A stretch of DNA of 64,000 bases from Amia ocellicauda (GCF_036373705.1 NC_089855.1:49804318-49868317), one strand, 5' to 3'. Positions 39,863-52,052 are shown, counted from the stretch's first letter. The notes: generated by a model from the letters alone, not told the origin. A program made the numbers and translations.

Positions 39863-40369
39863 ATGGGGAATGTTCTGGACTGCTGCTGCAACTGGTTCTG
39901 TCATCAACACTCTGCAGCTAACCTGAGAGCGCTATTACACCATGTGCTTGACAGAAAAGTAGCCAACGCGAGCCTTTTCTCTACAGATTTAACCATCGAT
40001 GAGGATCAACTTTCAAACCTGGAAAAGTTAATGGTTGCTGTAACAAAGACCGGGGGGTACGAACACTGGGATGAAGCGCTCAAGGGGGCCAAGAATGATA
40101 TTAGGCCATTTCATCAACATCTGTATGACCTTTTACTGAGCATGTTTAATACCCCTCTGTTTACTTTTAAAATAGGTCATATTGTTGTTTTATTTACATA
40201 TGTAACTGAGGTGTGTGCCTACAAGATAAAGAAACAGGTATTTGTTGATATAGATCAAGTAACCAATCATCTGATTTCTTTTTGTCTGGACCGTAGAAAA
40301 AATTGTTGTGTATGTTATACTTTTCTCAAATGTCTAAAAAGGGGTATCTGCTCTCCTGAAGTTGAATAA
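39863..40369 (+). CDS. Polinton 2 small protein, possibly Bcl-2-like
   Basis: Counterpart of the copy 1 protein, with the same BH1-like stretch and cysteine clusters. The assignment remains a weak inference. Confidence 0.55.
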   Translation: MGNVLDCCCNWFCHQHSAANLRALLHHVLDRKVANASLFSTDLTIDEDQLSNLEKLMVAVTKTGGYEHWDEALKGAKNDIRPFHQHLYDLLLSMFNTPLFTFKIGHIVVLFTYVTEVCAYKIKKQVFVDIDQVTNHLISFCLDRRKNCCVCYTFLKCLKRGICSPEVE

Positions 40370-40425
40370 AAAACCTTGTATAAAAACTTTGCGCATAGTG
40401 TGGGTCTGTGTGTTTATTTGGCAGA

Positions 40426-41517
40426 ATGACTCGGCAAGCTCCCCAAATGCATGAACTATACTACAACCCAGCCAAGATTGGGGGTTTGGCGGGTAAGAAG
40501 GGTTTTCAAAGAGGACTCGCTGAGGCCGGCGTGAAGGTTAATGATGTGGTTGTTTCAGAATGGTTACGGGAACAAGACGCCTATACCTTACATAAACCTC
40601 TCAGGATTAACTTTAAAAGAAACCGTGTATATGCAACTGACATAGACTCACAATGGCAAATGGATCTAGTCGATATGTCAAATTTATCAAAACATAACAA
40701 TGGTCACAAATTTATGTTGATGTGTATCGATGTGTTATCAAAATATGCCTGGGCTCGCATTCTACATAATAAAACAGGTCGGGCGGTGACAAGGGCCTTT
40801 GAGGATATATTGTCCCAGGGACGATGTCCTAAAAAACTGCAGACTGATAAAGGAAAAGAGTTTCTCAACAGAGAATTTCAGAATCTACTGAAGAGACACA
40901 AAATACATCATTTCACCACCGGTAATGAGCTTAAGGCATCGGTGGTGGAGAGGTTTAACCGCACCATAAAGACCAAAATGTGGAGATATTTTACAGCGGT
41001 CAACACGTTCAAGTATTTTGATAAAGTTCAGGATTTTATCGATGCTTACAACCAAGGGTATCACGCCAGTATTAAAATGAAGCCTATAGATGTTGATCAA
41101 AGTAATTCTTTTAAGGTCTATAAAAAATTATACGGCCCATTTATTAAGAAGGGGAAAACTACTTATAAGTTCAACATCGGTGATGTGGTTCGCGTTTCAA
41201 AGCTAAGGAGTACTTTTGCCAAAGGTTATGAACAAACATTTTCTGACGAATATTTTACAGTTACCGAACAGGTGGCTAGAGACCCCCCCGTGTACCGGTT
41301 AAAAGACTATGACGGGGAGGATATAGAAGGAACGTTTTATGAAGCCGAGATACAAAAAATTATTGTGGGTAAAGACATTGTATACAGAGTTGAAAAGATA
41401 TTAGCTGAGAAAACCCAGAACCGGAAAAAATATGTGTTGGTGAAATGGCTTGGATGGCCTGAAAAGTTCAATAGTTGGGTCCCGGAACAACAGGTTTGTG
41501 ATATTCAAGCCTTATAA
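40426..41517 (+). CDS. Polinton 2 integrase with chromodomain
   Basis: Same domain order as copy 1: DDE core, then C-terminal chromodomain. Start taken at the first ATG. Confidence 0.9.
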   Translation: MTRQAPQMHELYYNPAKIGGLAGKKGFQRGLAEAGVKVNDVVVSEWLREQDAYTLHKPLRINFKRNRVYATDIDSQWQMDLVDMSNLSKHNNGHKFMLMCIDVLSKYAWARILHNKTGRAVTRAFEDILSQGRCPKKLQTDKGKEFLNREFQNLLKRHKIHHFTTGNELKASVVERFNRTIKTKMWRYFTAVNTFKYFDKVQDFIDAYNQGYHASIKMKPIDVDQSNSFKVYKKLYGPFIKKGKTTYKFNIGDVVRVSKLRSTFAKGYEQTFSDEYFTVTEQVARDPPVYRLKDYDGEDIEGTFYEAEIQKIIVGKDIVYRVEKILAEKTQNRKKYVLVKWLGWPEKFNSWVPEQQVCDIQAL

Positions 41518-41521
41518 CAAC

Positions 41522-43229
41522 ATGCCCGCTGGTGTGATGGGGTCATTACTTTCGATACTCAAGATGGAATCAGGAGGCTTCTACGTGACTCTACCCAGTA
41601 ACGCCTCTCTCGATATATACCCTAAAAATGAAATATCCAGTTACACGGTACAATTTGGAAAATCTATAGATCTAAGGGGGTCGTGGGAAGTGGGGTTGGC
41701 GGAAATACAGTATCCTTACACTTGGGCTGTTTTACAAGATAAGGATGCCACCTTCGCCATTTTTGACGATGTTAAAAAGAGTCAATGGACATTCACGATG
41801 CAAGGAGGTTATTATGACAATGTGGATACAATATTAGATGAGATGCATAAACAGTTCTCAGAAGGCACCCCCAACATCAAGCTATATTACAACCCTATTA
41901 AAAACAGAGTGTACAAGGTGTCAAAACCTGGTATTAGCATTCAAACCAAAGGACAACTGGGGCGTATATTAGGGTTCTATTCTGACACAGAGAGCAGGTT
42001 CTCAGAAGTGGTGGCACCCTTCCCGGCTGACATCAGTGGCGGCTTTTACACTCTTTATGTGTATACGGATATCATAACACACCAGAGGGTCGGGGATAGC
42101 TATGTCCCCCTTTTGAGAAATGTACTTATTAAAGGTAAAAGCAATGACATGGTCACAATTACTTATGACAAGCCACACTACGTACCAGTCTCAAAGACCC
42201 ACTTTGACCATGTTTTCACAGGTGGATGTGACCCTGGGAGATCGGCTCATTAGTCAAAGCAGCAATACTTACCCCTATAGGGCCATGATGGAGTGTATCC
42301 TTAATTATAGTGAGGAGACCCTAAGCAAACAGTTCAGCCCCGGCCTTTTCTTCAAAGACACCCCGGAAGCTATGGACGACCAGGATCCAGAGGGACTCAA
42401 TAAGGGTTTGCAAAAAAGAACGGCCTTTTCAACAGAAGGGAGGACCTTTGAGCTAATGGGACATATTCATGCAGACATATTTTTCCAAGAAAAACTCATG
42501 CTCAACGGGGTAGACATTAAAATTAAAATGATCCGTAGTAAAAGTGCTTTTTGTCTGATGACCCCTGATACTGAAAAATATAAACTGACCATATTATCGG
42601 CCTCGCTGTTTGTGAAAAAAGTATCCGTCTCCCCGGCGGTTAAACTAGGACATGCGCAGGCTTTAATGACGGCAAACGCCAAGTACCCGATCGAAAGAGT
42701 CTATATGAAAGTCCACAGTATCCCCGCAGGGACACGGGTGATGAACCAGGAAAATCTGTTTCTAGGCCAGCTCCCAAAACAGGTTATTATAGGTCTCGTG
42801 GATAATGATGCATTTACCGGGGTTTACAACAAGAACCCCTTTAACTTTAAACATTATAACGCGGAATTTATAGCACTGTACGTCGATGGTGTGCAGGTTC
42901 CATCCAGACCTTTTCAACCTGACTTTGAAAACGGCAACGCGGTTCGTGAATATTACAGTCTAGTACTGGCTACGGGTCGCCATCTCAAGGATCAACCTCT
43001 GCTGATCGATCGCCGGGAATACTGCAGCGGTTACACCCTGTACGGTTTCAACCTGACCCCTGACGAAGAGTGTGGACAACATTTTTCACTGATGAAGACG
43101 GGCAATATGCGTTTGGAGATGCGTTTCAAGCAGCCTCTACCACGCACTGTAAATATGGTCGTGTATGCTGTGTTTGACAACATTATTGAGGTGAATCAGA
43201 GGAGAAACGTTCTGTATGATTATTATTAA
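41522..43229 (+). pseudogene. Polinton 2 capsid-gene block, broken
   Basis: Holds minor and major capsid sequence corresponding to the block 7603-10200 of copy 1. Part of a fossil element; the block is not intact. Confidence 0.85.
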
Positions 43230-43230
43230 A

Positions 43231-43788
43231 ATGAACACCAGAGAGCTCAACCACATCATGAATGCCCTGGACGGCTCACGGAAAGTGTTTCAAGGAGTCT
43301 ACGCCTGCGACCAGCTGCCTAAATTTAAGATCAAGAATTTACCTGCAATGTACATAATCAACACACACCCTAAAAATATGCCCGGAGAACATTGGCTGGC
43401 TATTTATCTAAGGGAGGACCGCCGTGGGGAATTTTTTGATTCCTATGGAAACCCCCCGGATTTCAGACCTTTCCCTCGGAAGATCAATAACTTTCTGCTC
43501 AACAACTGTCAAGAAACCATTTACAGCGGTCGTCAAGTACAAAGTCTTCAGACCTTCACTTGTGGTCAACACTGTGTGTTTTTCTTATATCATAGATCTA
43601 AAGGAAGGTCATACCCCGATATTATGTCCTTGTACAGTGAGGATTTAGGCCAAAATGATAAAAAAGTGGCAGAGTTTGTCAGGACACTGTGGACCCCCCC
43701 TTATAACACAATTACTTACGACCCTAGCCAGCCATGTATACAGATGGGGTGTTCTTGTGAGGATTTTAAAAGATGTCATGCGTGTTAA
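43231..43788 (+). CDS. Polinton 2 adenain-like protease
   Basis: Counterpart of the copy 1 protease with the same His and Gln/Cys regions (GEHWLAIYL, CGQHCVFF). Last plus-strand gene of the element. Confidence 0.88.
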   Translation: MNTRELNHIMNALDGSRKVFQGVYACDQLPKFKIKNLPAMYIINTHPKNMPGEHWLAIYLREDRRGEFFDSYGNPPDFRPFPRKINNFLLNNCQETIYSGRQVQSLQTFTCGQHCVFFLYHRSKGRSYPDIMSLYSEDLGQNDKKVAEFVRTLWTPPYNTITYDPSQPCIQMGCSCEDFKRCHAC

Positions 43789-43966
43789 AGTGAAAAAATA
43801 ATGAAAACAGCCTTTGAATCATTAGTTTTGTTTTTATTCAACACAAATCTTATACAAAGCAGGGTTATGTTATAAATAAATGTACAACATTTGAAAATAA
43901 AAATAAAAAATAAAAAAATTGTTTGTCGGTTCCTTATTTACAGGGGAGACAAATAAAAACATGAGA
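43789..43966. terminator. Convergent poly(A) region, Polinton 2
   Basis: Same AT-rich gap with AATAAA-type signals on both strands as in copy 1. Confidence 0.58.
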
Positions 43967-44710
43967 TTAATAAGCTTCCCAACGATGGATAGATCCTGAG
44001 GAGGGTTGCTCAACACGGTCAGAGTAATGAGATATCGGCGTCAGATCAGTCACCACCTCTTTACACAGACGGATTTTTTGTCGCGTTTCCTGGTTAGGGA
44101 CTGTTGATTGGGGCATGTTCAGACAGGCCATCGCCTGTAGGAAAGCATTCCAGCCTACAGGTCGGCGACTATCGGGTACCTTATTAGTGCTAGTGACACT
44201 CTTCAACAAATCAAACATGTGTGAACCTTTGATCAGTTGTCCTTTAAAAACAAATTCACCCTGTTCATTCCAAGTCGTTACCCGCGGTTTCTGAACCATT
44301 TTGTGCAGAATATATTCTGCATGTCTTTTGCTTCTGGCCGGCATGTTTCTCAAAACATCCATTACAACATCTCCCTCTGAACTCTCAACAGGTTCGGGCA
44401 CCGCAACATCTTTATCAACCGTACCCCCCGCATCAGTCCCAGAACCATTTTCTTGAGAGGCCATGGTTAAAGTTAAAATGTTTTGATCTTTTTCACCCTG
44501 TCTAACCAGACGGAGGTAGCGCTGTAACGTGTTGCTATACATCTGGGCTTTGGAATACTGATTTAAATCGGCCCTGGCCAGTATAGCTTTCATTTCAGAG
44601 TCCAGGTTGTTTTCGGCCATTTGTCTAATGGGCTCTGGCCCGACAACATTTTTTCTCAGTTTCTCAAGCTGCTCCTGAGGGATCAAAAACATTTTCTGAG
44701 CATATTCCAT
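43967..44710 (-). CDS. Polinton 2 minus-strand protein, unknown
   Basis: Counterpart of the copy 1 gene that begins MEYAQKMFLIPQEQ. Function unknown. Confidence 0.68.
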   Translation of the reverse strand: MEYAQKMFLIPQEQLEKLRKNVVGPEPIRQMAENNLDSEMKAILARADLNQYSKAQMYSNTLQRYLRLVRQGEKDQNILTLTMASQENGSGTDAGGTVDKDVAVPEPVESSEGDVVMDVLRNMPARSKRHAEYILHKMVQKPRVTTWNEQGEFVFKGQLIKGSHMFDLLKSVTSTNKVPDSRRPVGWNAFLQAMACLNMPQSTVPNQETRQKIRLCKEVVTDLTPISHYSDRVEQPSSGSIHRWEAY

Positions 44711-44712
44711 TA

Positions 44713-45048
44713 TTAACCCACTCTAGAAGCTAGAAGACTGGTTAGGAAAGGCACGGCTATGCTCAACAGCGGTCCTATAAAACCTCCGGTTTGATTAATC
44801 TTCTTTCTTTTTCTTTTAATAGAATACTTCTTATTAGCGATGATCTTGATAACCGCTTTTTGTTTTTTGAGTTTAGAATGTTGAGAAGGGGTTAGGGGTA
44901 TATTACCGCGTAAGATGTTAAAAGCTATTTCACACAGGGTCTCGATCAAATCCGAGGGGGCCCCTGCCAGCACAGCTTTCCTATGGCGCGGGCTCCCCTC
45001 AAATAACATTTGCAAAAGCGGCAGATTTCTTTTAATCCGAACAGACAT
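44713..45048 (-). CDS. Polinton 2 small basic protein with hydrophobic tail
   Basis: Counterpart of the 111-aa protein of copy 1: basic centre, hydrophobic C-terminus. Confidence 0.62.
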   Translation of the reverse strand: MSVRIKRNLPLLQMLFEGSPRHRKAVLAGAPSDLIETLCEIAFNILRGNIPLTPSQHSKLKKQKAVIKIIANKKYSIKRKRKKINQTGGFIGPLLSIAVPFLTSLLASRVG

Positions 45049-45054
45049 TCTTAT

Positions 45055-45726
45055 TTATTTCCTTTTCTTTAGCACATACACTGCCGGCCAATCGGGCGGG
45101 CACAAACCTGTTCTGAGGCGAAAGTCTTCTGGGGTTTGTGCTTTTAAGTCCACAATCAAGTACCCGTAGGGTTTTTTGGTGGCATCCTCAAATGCCTCCA
45201 AAAAGAATTTGGTCTGGTTAGGGTACATTTGACGAGCCAAGACGGTGACCTGTAGTTTATCTCTGGGGTTTTTAAAAAGAATTATATAATTGGCATTTAA
45301 ATTAATAGTGCGGCTTTTTTTACCTTGAAAAAATAGATTTTGAACTAAATAAATAATACTTAAATTCCTATGATGAGTGTACTTTGTGAAAGCTTTTTCC
45401 ACTTCACTGTTGTCACCGGCCTGCTCCATCAGGTCATCAAGGATCACTAGATTAGTTTGTCCGGGCGGGAACAGGTCATCGTCACACAACGAGGCGGGGA
45501 GACCTTGCACAAATTTCAGATTATTTTTTTTTGATGCCAAATCATCGTAGAGAGGTTGCCAGCAAGAGTAACACCACACTATGTTGTCAAGAGCTTGGGA
45601 CACGGTTGCGTCCACATCTTCTATGATGTTCTTTATAAGATAGCTCTTACTCGAATTGGAGGGACCGGCTATAATACAGGAGAAAGGGTGTTGAAGTCTG
45701 TTATCAAAACCACTGCTAATATCCAT
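45055..45726 (-). CDS. Polinton 2 packaging ATPase
   Basis: Counterpart of the FtsK/HerA-type ATPase of copy 1, in the same place between polymerase and the small basic gene. Confidence 0.87.
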   Translation of the reverse strand: MDISSGFDNRLQHPFSCIIAGPSNSSKSYLIKNIIEDVDATVSQALDNIVWCYSCWQPLYDDLASKKNNLKFVQGLPASLCDDDLFPPGQTNLVILDDLMEQAGDNSEVEKAFTKYTHHRNLSIIYLVQNLFFQGKKSRTINLNANYIILFKNPRDKLQVTVLARQMYPNQTKFFLEAFEDATKKPYGYLIVDLKAQTPEDFRLRTGLCPPDWPAVYVLKKRK

Positions 45727-48700
45727 AAGGCAGAGTGGTATAATCAGTCTTCAACACTCTTTTATTGTACACCACCCTGAACCGTTTGTTTAGTGATCTA
45801 TTTTCCAATGTGTACCCCTTTTTATTGTGATAGATCTGATTTCCGGCTGTAATAATCTCGCGAGGAGGCGCGTCTTTCTCGGTTACAAAACTTTGTACCA
45901 GGGTCGTCAGAGACTTGATGTTAATGAGCTTGTTGTTACAATGGTTCAGAGTGAAACCCTTAACTTTCATACAGGTCTTACCCGCAGCCGTTCTGTATGC
46001 GTAAGTCTTAGGACCCCCTGAAACAAACTCCACTATGTGGTCCTGAGGATCTAGCTCGCTCGTTAACTCCCCAAGGTAGTCCCCGAGGGGAGGGACCCAA
46101 TCCCCTGGCCTGGTGACAAAGATTACAGAGTCAGTATCATGATAGAGCGTGCGTTCCTGCAGCTGATCCATTAAGTTGTACAGATCAAGCCGGGCGTAAG
46201 CCGTGGTAAAAACCGCTATGAAAACATTAACGTTTCCCTGTTTGGTGGGGAAATCTTTAGGGGCCCTCCACTGGACCTGTGCCACGTGGTCATTTAAGAA
46301 TTGAAAGTGTGATACTGCATGTTGTTTGGAAAAGATAAATTCTATAAACTGTTCAGGGGTTTTAATCAAGGTTGTGTTTAGACGGTTATTTCTTTCCCCA
46401 AACTTACGCCACAGACTGTTTAAAATCAGTTTGGACATTTGTCTCTTGGCGGGGTTTACAGTTATGTTCCCCGGCTCTAGACGGATCCCTTCCTTTTCAA
46501 AATATTGCTGAACGTACCGCTCTTTGGCAGCGGAGTCAACACACCATGAGGGATAGCCCGATGCCTCCTGTTTCCCTTTCAGATGGGTCATAATGTACTC
46601 AGCAAAAAGAGTATCAGATTTTTCAGAAAAATGCCAAACCTCATACACCTTACCGACTCTGTAACCTTTCTCCACCGCCTTGTCAAGCTCAATGCTACAC
46701 CAGACACCCGTCAGCGCTCTCTCGTCATCACTGTGCAGACAAGAGGTATTTTGATTTTCAGTTTCCACACACGTTCTACACAGAGGGAACATCAATTTTC
46801 CCGAACACCTGTAAGGCAACACGGGTAGGAACAGCTCACGAGGAGGGTACATGGTGACTTTGATCAAACCAAAGTACTGTCCGATTTCGAGAAAGTCACG
46901 ATAAACAATGGTTGGATGCCCCACCGGGTACATTTTGGTCTTGTTGACATAAGGGTACAGACTGGTGAAATCATAGTAATCTACTCTCTCACCCTCCTTT
47001 ACCTCATAATGTAAACAGAGGGCGTTGGTACGACCCCCAAATAACGCATCCCTGGGCTCTAGACGTTCAGGAAAGTCCAAGGTTTCCATAAGCCGTTGTA
47101 CCCCCACATCCTGTTGCTTCAGGGTCGTCCACGCGTGTTCCCAAATCACCAGTACATTCAAACCATAGGTGTTTTTTAAAGTTTCAATTCGTTCCTGGAA
47201 ATCATAGTACATATCACCGCAGAGTTTTTGTGTTACGGGGTTAAAGGTGTTTGGGTCGAAGCACTGAGGACAGCCATGGTAAATACAACCAGCAAACTCA
47301 TAAGCGGTACGCCGCCCGGACACGTCGCTAAAACCGTCTAAGTAGTAAGGACCCATTTTGACTTCCTCTTGATTTAAAGCATGTCTGATGAAGATGTTAT
47401 CCCGGGCACTCAGATATTCCAGCCACTGTATGGAGACAGTCGAAAAGTTATTTTGTCTAGCACGATAGTTGTCAGAAGTGGTGTCCGCTATAGTGTTTTT
47501 CTGCAAGAAATTGGATCGATACATTTTCATGCAGAGAGACGCTATGGTCACACTTTGCAAAGGGTCGAGACCCGACGTGTTGATAACCTCGGTGCGGAAA
47601 CGCAAACAGGCTTCTTTAAGGATCACCACATCATTTTTACAATAAGCGGCCATCTCTTCTCGGAAATCAAAAACACCCCCCTTAACCGTATTGTACCATT
47701 TAAAGAATTCCTCCCTCTCATGAGACATCATAGTATCAACCCCATAATAAGAGGCGGGCGGGTAGGACCCTCGATAATTTTGAGTGTCCTTAGTATTAAA
47801 AAAATGGCAGAACCAACCTTTCTTCTGAGCCTCAAAACCCAGAGCTTTAGGCAAAGCGCTCAATTTCATGGGGAGGAAATTTAACGAGTCTATGTAACGT
47901 TGGTTGAAAGCCTCGTCGGTGAAACACATGATCTTGCTACCCTGAGCTATTATTTTTGGGGTCACCCCATTTTCCACCAGATACTTCATCAATATGTAAG
48001 AATCATAACCCTTAGCATTGTGGGCAATAAATGTGTAATTGAGGTATTTTGGACCGCGATACCGCGTAAAGAAATCCCTGACACAACTCTCACCGCTAGC
48101 TGACCACTCACAATCCAACATGTCAATACAGTGTATATAATTAGCAACATGGACCCCGTTTTCTTGCCGGCATTCAAAATCAAAAAAGACATACCGGTTG
48201 TGCGGCGGCTCCTTTTTAACCGGCTGAATAAAGCACTGGTGTTCAGACCCCGGGGTTAAATCCGCATTACAGATCCTACATCTCGGTTCCAGACATTTGT
48301 GTGGTTTAACCTCATGAAAACGGTACTGGAGGCAACACTGCGGGCAATATTTAGTTTGATCACAATAACTCCGTTTTTTAACCCCCTCAGCAGCGGCCCT
48401 CTGCACCTTATGTTCGGAAAAACAGAATGCGGAGAGACAAATCCTTAAGCAATCTTTACATCGGATGGTAGGGGCCAAACCCTTACGACATTGCGGATTG
48501 AAACAGACGTTACAGTAACCGTCACAGCGGTGCTTAAGCTTATCATTGAAGGCCTTATAACACCAATGACAAACATACGAACAACCCAAAAAAGCCGTCA
48601 AACTCTTTATTCCAAAGTAATGACTATCACTTAGGAAGAGAAACAGTGTCTGTGTATGGGTTTCAGGATGTGTCTGAAATTTCACAAATACTTCCTTTAC

Positions 48701-49753
48701 CTCACAACGGTACCACACAACAATTTTTAAAGACAACAACTCCTCAAACATGGCAATGTCTGAAAAGGCAACCATCTGTTGAGAGTTTAAGCCGGCCCTC
48801 TGATGAAGCATTAAAGCCTCTTGCATAGCTTGGGGTTCAGGCATGTCGGGGGTGAGTAGTTTTATTAAACTGTAAGCAAAACAGAGCTTATTGTCCCCAT
48901 TGGAACTCACCACTAATTGCCTGAGCTTGTTCCTAATTATGTCGTTCTTCAAGCATTTCGACAGTCTTCTAAGCGCCCTACCCTCAGGGTTAGGAACCAC
49001 ATTCATTACCAGAGACAGACTTTCATCAGCTAAGATGGATGCGTTACTTTGCAATAACGCTTCGATTTTAGCCAGAAATTCATCAACATCTAAATTATCT
49101 CCACTCAGCATTACAGATAGGTTGCTAAACAAATCATCCCCTCTGAGTTCTAACTGTACAACATCTCGAGGTCTGACCCTTTCAGCAACCTGTTCAAGCA
49201 TGTTTTGCAAGGCCTCGTGTATGTTGACAAATATTTCTGCATAATTGTCACAATTTAAAAGATCTGCAAAATTAAAACGCTGAATCATTTCAAAATTGTT
49301 ATAGGCCGGTCTATCTATAATCACGGGATCACTGGTACTTTTGGACACATCATCATTTTGAACAAAGCCTTCAACCCCTACATTCTCACAGAGCATGTCA
49401 TCCACAGCCTTATCAGTCTCAGAACCCTCCACATTCCGAACACCCCCACCGCTGACATCTACAAAACCCCCTTTTTGAGGAGGCTCATTTAAAGCCTGTA
49501 AAAGTCCTTCAAAGATATCCACCCGGTTAATGTCAAGACCCTCCTCTATAGTGACGGCTGCTTCTGCCGCCGTACTGTGTTCTAATTGTCTCAAATCATT
49601 TATAATAGGGGCAGAATTTGGTCGGGGTAGCGTCTCCAAAGCCTCCACCATTTCAAACAAATTGGGGTGAACTAGGGGTTGAACCTCTATAAGCGCTACC
49701 GTTGGGAGGTGGTTATTTAGATCATTGACCATTTGTAACAGGTCGGGGTTCAC
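45716..49753 (-). CDS. Polinton 2 DNA polymerase B
   Basis: Counterpart of the copy 1 polymerase, same length and domain order (zinc-binding region, exonuclease, polymerase motifs). Part of a broken element, so activity should not be assumed. Confidence 0.88.
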   Translation of the reverse strand: MNPDLLQMVNDLNNHLPTVALIEVQPLVHPNLFEMVEALETLPRPNSAPIINDLRQLEHSTAAEAAVTIEEGLDINRVDIFEGLLQALNEPPQKGGFVDVSGGGVRNVEGSETDKAVDDMLCENVGVEGFVQNDDVSKSTSDPVIIDRPAYNNFEMIQRFNFADLLNCDNYAEIFVNIHEALQNMLEQVAERVRPRDVVQLELRGDDLFSNLSVMLSGDNLDVDEFLAKIEALLQSNASILADESLSLVMNVVPNPEGRALRRLSKCLKNDIIRNKLRQLVVSSNGDNKLCFAYSLIKLLTPDMPEPQAMQEALMLHQRAGLNSQQMVAFSDIAMFEELLSLKIVVWYRCEVKEVFVKFQTHPETHTQTLFLFLSDSHYFGIKSLTAFLGCSYVCHWCYKAFNDKLKHRCDGYCNVCFNPQCRKGLAPTIRCKDCLRICLSAFCFSEHKVQRAAAEGVKKRSYCDQTKYCPQCCLQYRFHEVKPHKCLEPRCRICNADLTPGSEHQCFIQPVKKEPPHNRYVFFDFECRQENGVHVANYIHCIDMLDCEWSASGESCVRDFFTRYRGPKYLNYTFIAHNAKGYDSYILMKYLVENGVTPKIIAQGSKIMCFTDEAFNQRYIDSLNFLPMKLSALPKALGFEAQKKGWFCHFFNTKDTQNYRGSYPPASYYGVDTMMSHEREEFFKWYNTVKGGVFDFREEMAAYCKNDVVILKEACLRFRTEVINTSGLDPLQSVTIASLCMKMYRSNFLQKNTIADTTSDNYRARQNNFSTVSIQWLEYLSARDNIFIRHALNQEEVKMGPYYLDGFSDVSGRRTAYEFAGCIYHGCPQCFDPNTFNPVTQKLCGDMYYDFQERIETLKNTYGLNVLVIWEHAWTTLKQQDVGVQRLMETLDFPERLEPRDALFGGRTNALCLHYEVKEGERVDYYDFTSLYPYVNKTKMYPVGHPTIVYRDFLEIGQYFGLIKVTMYPPRELFLPVLPYRCSGKLMFPLCRTCVETENQNTSCLHSDDERALTGVWCSIELDKAVEKGYRVGKVYEVWHFSEKSDTLFAEYIMTHLKGKQEASGYPSWCVDSAAKERYVQQYFEKEGIRLEPGNITVNPAKRQMSKLILNSLWRKFGERNNRLNTTLIKTPEQFIEFIFSKQHAVSHFQFLNDHVAQVQWRAPKDFPTKQGNVNVFIAVFTTAYARLDLYNLMDQLQERTLYHDTDSVIFVTRPGDWVPPLGDYLGELTSELDPQDHIVEFVSGGPKTYAYRTAAGKTCMKVKGFTLNHCNNKLINIKSLTTLVQSFVTEKDAPPREIITAGNQIYHNKKGYTLENRSLNKRFRVVYNKRVLKTDYTTLPYGY

Positions 49754-49953
49754 GGTAAGTCTGGTAATTCACATTCTATCGGTGGTGATTGGGGGTTATT
49801 TAAATCATTTATCATTTGTAATAGTTCCTGGTTCATTGGGACATCAGAGGAGTTCACAACAGGGCCGAGGGTGTTCTCTCGGGAAGGTCTTTTTGGGGCC
49901 CTAACTTGTTCATAATCCTTTAGTTTGTGAGTTCTTTTACCAAGTCCGGACAT
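49750..49953 (-). CDS. Polinton 2 small gene next to polymerase
   Basis: Counterpart of the 67-aa frame of copy 1, identical in arrangement with the polymerase frame. Confidence 0.42.
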   Translation of the reverse strand: MSGLGKRTHKLKDYEQVRAPKRPSRENTLGPVVNSSDVPMNQELLQMINDLNNPQSPPIECELPDLP

Positions 49954-50016
49954 TTTTTTTATTTTTTATTTTTCCAACAACCCACAATAGTAAGGCGTTT
50001 TGTATCTATTAAAACA

Positions 50017-52052
50017 TTAAATACGGTACAATTCGTTAGTAAGGGTATTAATAAGGGTGTTTTGGCTCTCTATCACAAGGTTTTGCCCCACTAACACAAG
50101 TCTTTGATTTAGTAACAAGGTATGTAGCAACTCATGCCGACCTTCAGGAAGTAGCTCCGGGGGATGGTGTCCTGGCTCAGCTGCAAAGGATGGTCACTCC
50201 GGTAAATCTCGGTCGAAGGAGGCAGGGAGCGAGCGTATACTCACGGACGGAGACCAAGAAGGCCTTTGCGGTGACACCCTGGCCAATCGCGGTGTACTGT
50301 TCAGCGTTTCTGTAGCCAAGAAACGGGGCTGGGGGGACGATGTTGAAACCAGTCCGTCGTTGGGTGGTGTGTCAACCCTGACTGACGGCGACCCCTGAGG
50401 TTGTTGGTTGCCTGTATTTGTTCCGCCCGACAATGCGGCGGGCTGAATCTGGATTGTTGAATTACCCCCAGAAGGCTGTGGCCTGAGTAGATGTTGGGGG
50501 GTCTCCAAGACCACCGTGGGGGATCCTCTCGGTGATCTCTCCGGGGAAGATGTTTGATCCCACTTAGACGGGGTAATTGTCCTCAATAGCTCATCCACAG
50601 AATGACTATCCCAAGAGTCTTGGGAAGAATAAAAATATACATTACATTTACATCTTTAAACGGCGACAGAAATCAAACTTAAAACAACATGCCCAGGACC
50701 TTCAAAACCTTTAGCTTTTTTAGACCTTTGAAAATAGGCTTAGACATTCACTACAACGCCTTATTATTTACAGACAATATATTTATTAGGACTTGATAAT
50801 AAATGTAAAACAGAGAAGCCTCTGTAAATAAACTGTTTCTTAAATGTAATATTGTTAATAAAACACTTTTTATACACACACACACCACATTTCATTTTTA
50901 AACGAACCTTCCAAGTGTAAACGCTTCCTGATCCCGGGACTTCCTGTTTCACAAACGTTTTCACGATCTGTTTAAATATTAAATACAATGAACACCTTCA
51001 AGCCTTTTCCTACAGCCACTTTAAAACAGAAGTATAATTGCGGGAGATAAGCCAAACAACTTACTAAAACCTTTCGGACAGCTTTACTTCCTAACCAGAC
51101 GGTCGGGCAATCGGTCATTTCTAAACACATGCCCCAGAAACAAGCCTAGACCTGTCCGGACTTCTAATGATCTTTCCCAGAACCCCCAAGACCTACAGGA
51201 AATGGGCACCCCTCGCTTAAATATTAGCCCTCAACGGGCAAACAAAACCCTTTTAAAAACATTAAAGTTTGAAAGATCTTACTTACCTCCAAAGAATAAT
51301 CGTTTCTTATGTTTTTCAGCTGGTTTAGCTTTTTGCACTTCTGTGAAGGTAAGAGACATGTTTAACCTTTAACCACCCCGCTTTATAAAAAGCTTTAACC
51401 TCTTACAAGCGGCAGATATATACTCACCGCTATCAGATACAGGGGCTGACGGCCTTTCAGATTCTTGAAAGGTTACGGTTCTCGAAGGTAAAACTAAACA
51501 AGCCCTCGATGTGGAAGGCCTTTCGTTGTCTCGAACCACGTTTCTTAATACTGTTAGAAAGGATATTTTTTAAAATTAACAAAACGGGCCTCAAACATCT
51601 TACAGAAACGTTATACAAACAAACAGGGGTTTAGTTCTTACCCGGTCGGCAGACAGCCTGTCTAGGGACAACCACTTCTCTTGGTTGATCCTCGGAGACA
51701 TTAATCACAGGCCTTTCGATAGTTTCTGTGTAATTAAAGAGACCGCCATTAATATATATTAAAACGTTTTCATAACTCTAATGAGCCGCTTCAAAACACA
51801 ACCACACACCCATACATAAGAACCCTTGAGCGCAAACACAAAAATCTTACCGTCGTTGTTCCAGATGATCTCCTCAGCGTTGGGAATTAACTCCTGTTGA
51901 CTGGCTGAAAAATAATTTTACAGAACTTAAAACAGATGTTATAACCTTATTTACAATACATGCCCACAACCCGCTCTGAGTCAATGAAAATAATCTGAAG
52001 ACTTACCTAAAAACTCGTTTAAATCGAAGTCGTTGATGTTGTTTCCGGACAT
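50017..52052 (-). CDS. Polinton 2 proline/serine-rich gene region
   Basis: Counterpart of the putative multi-exon region of copy 1, with the same splice-like junction motifs. Product unknown. Confidence 0.45.
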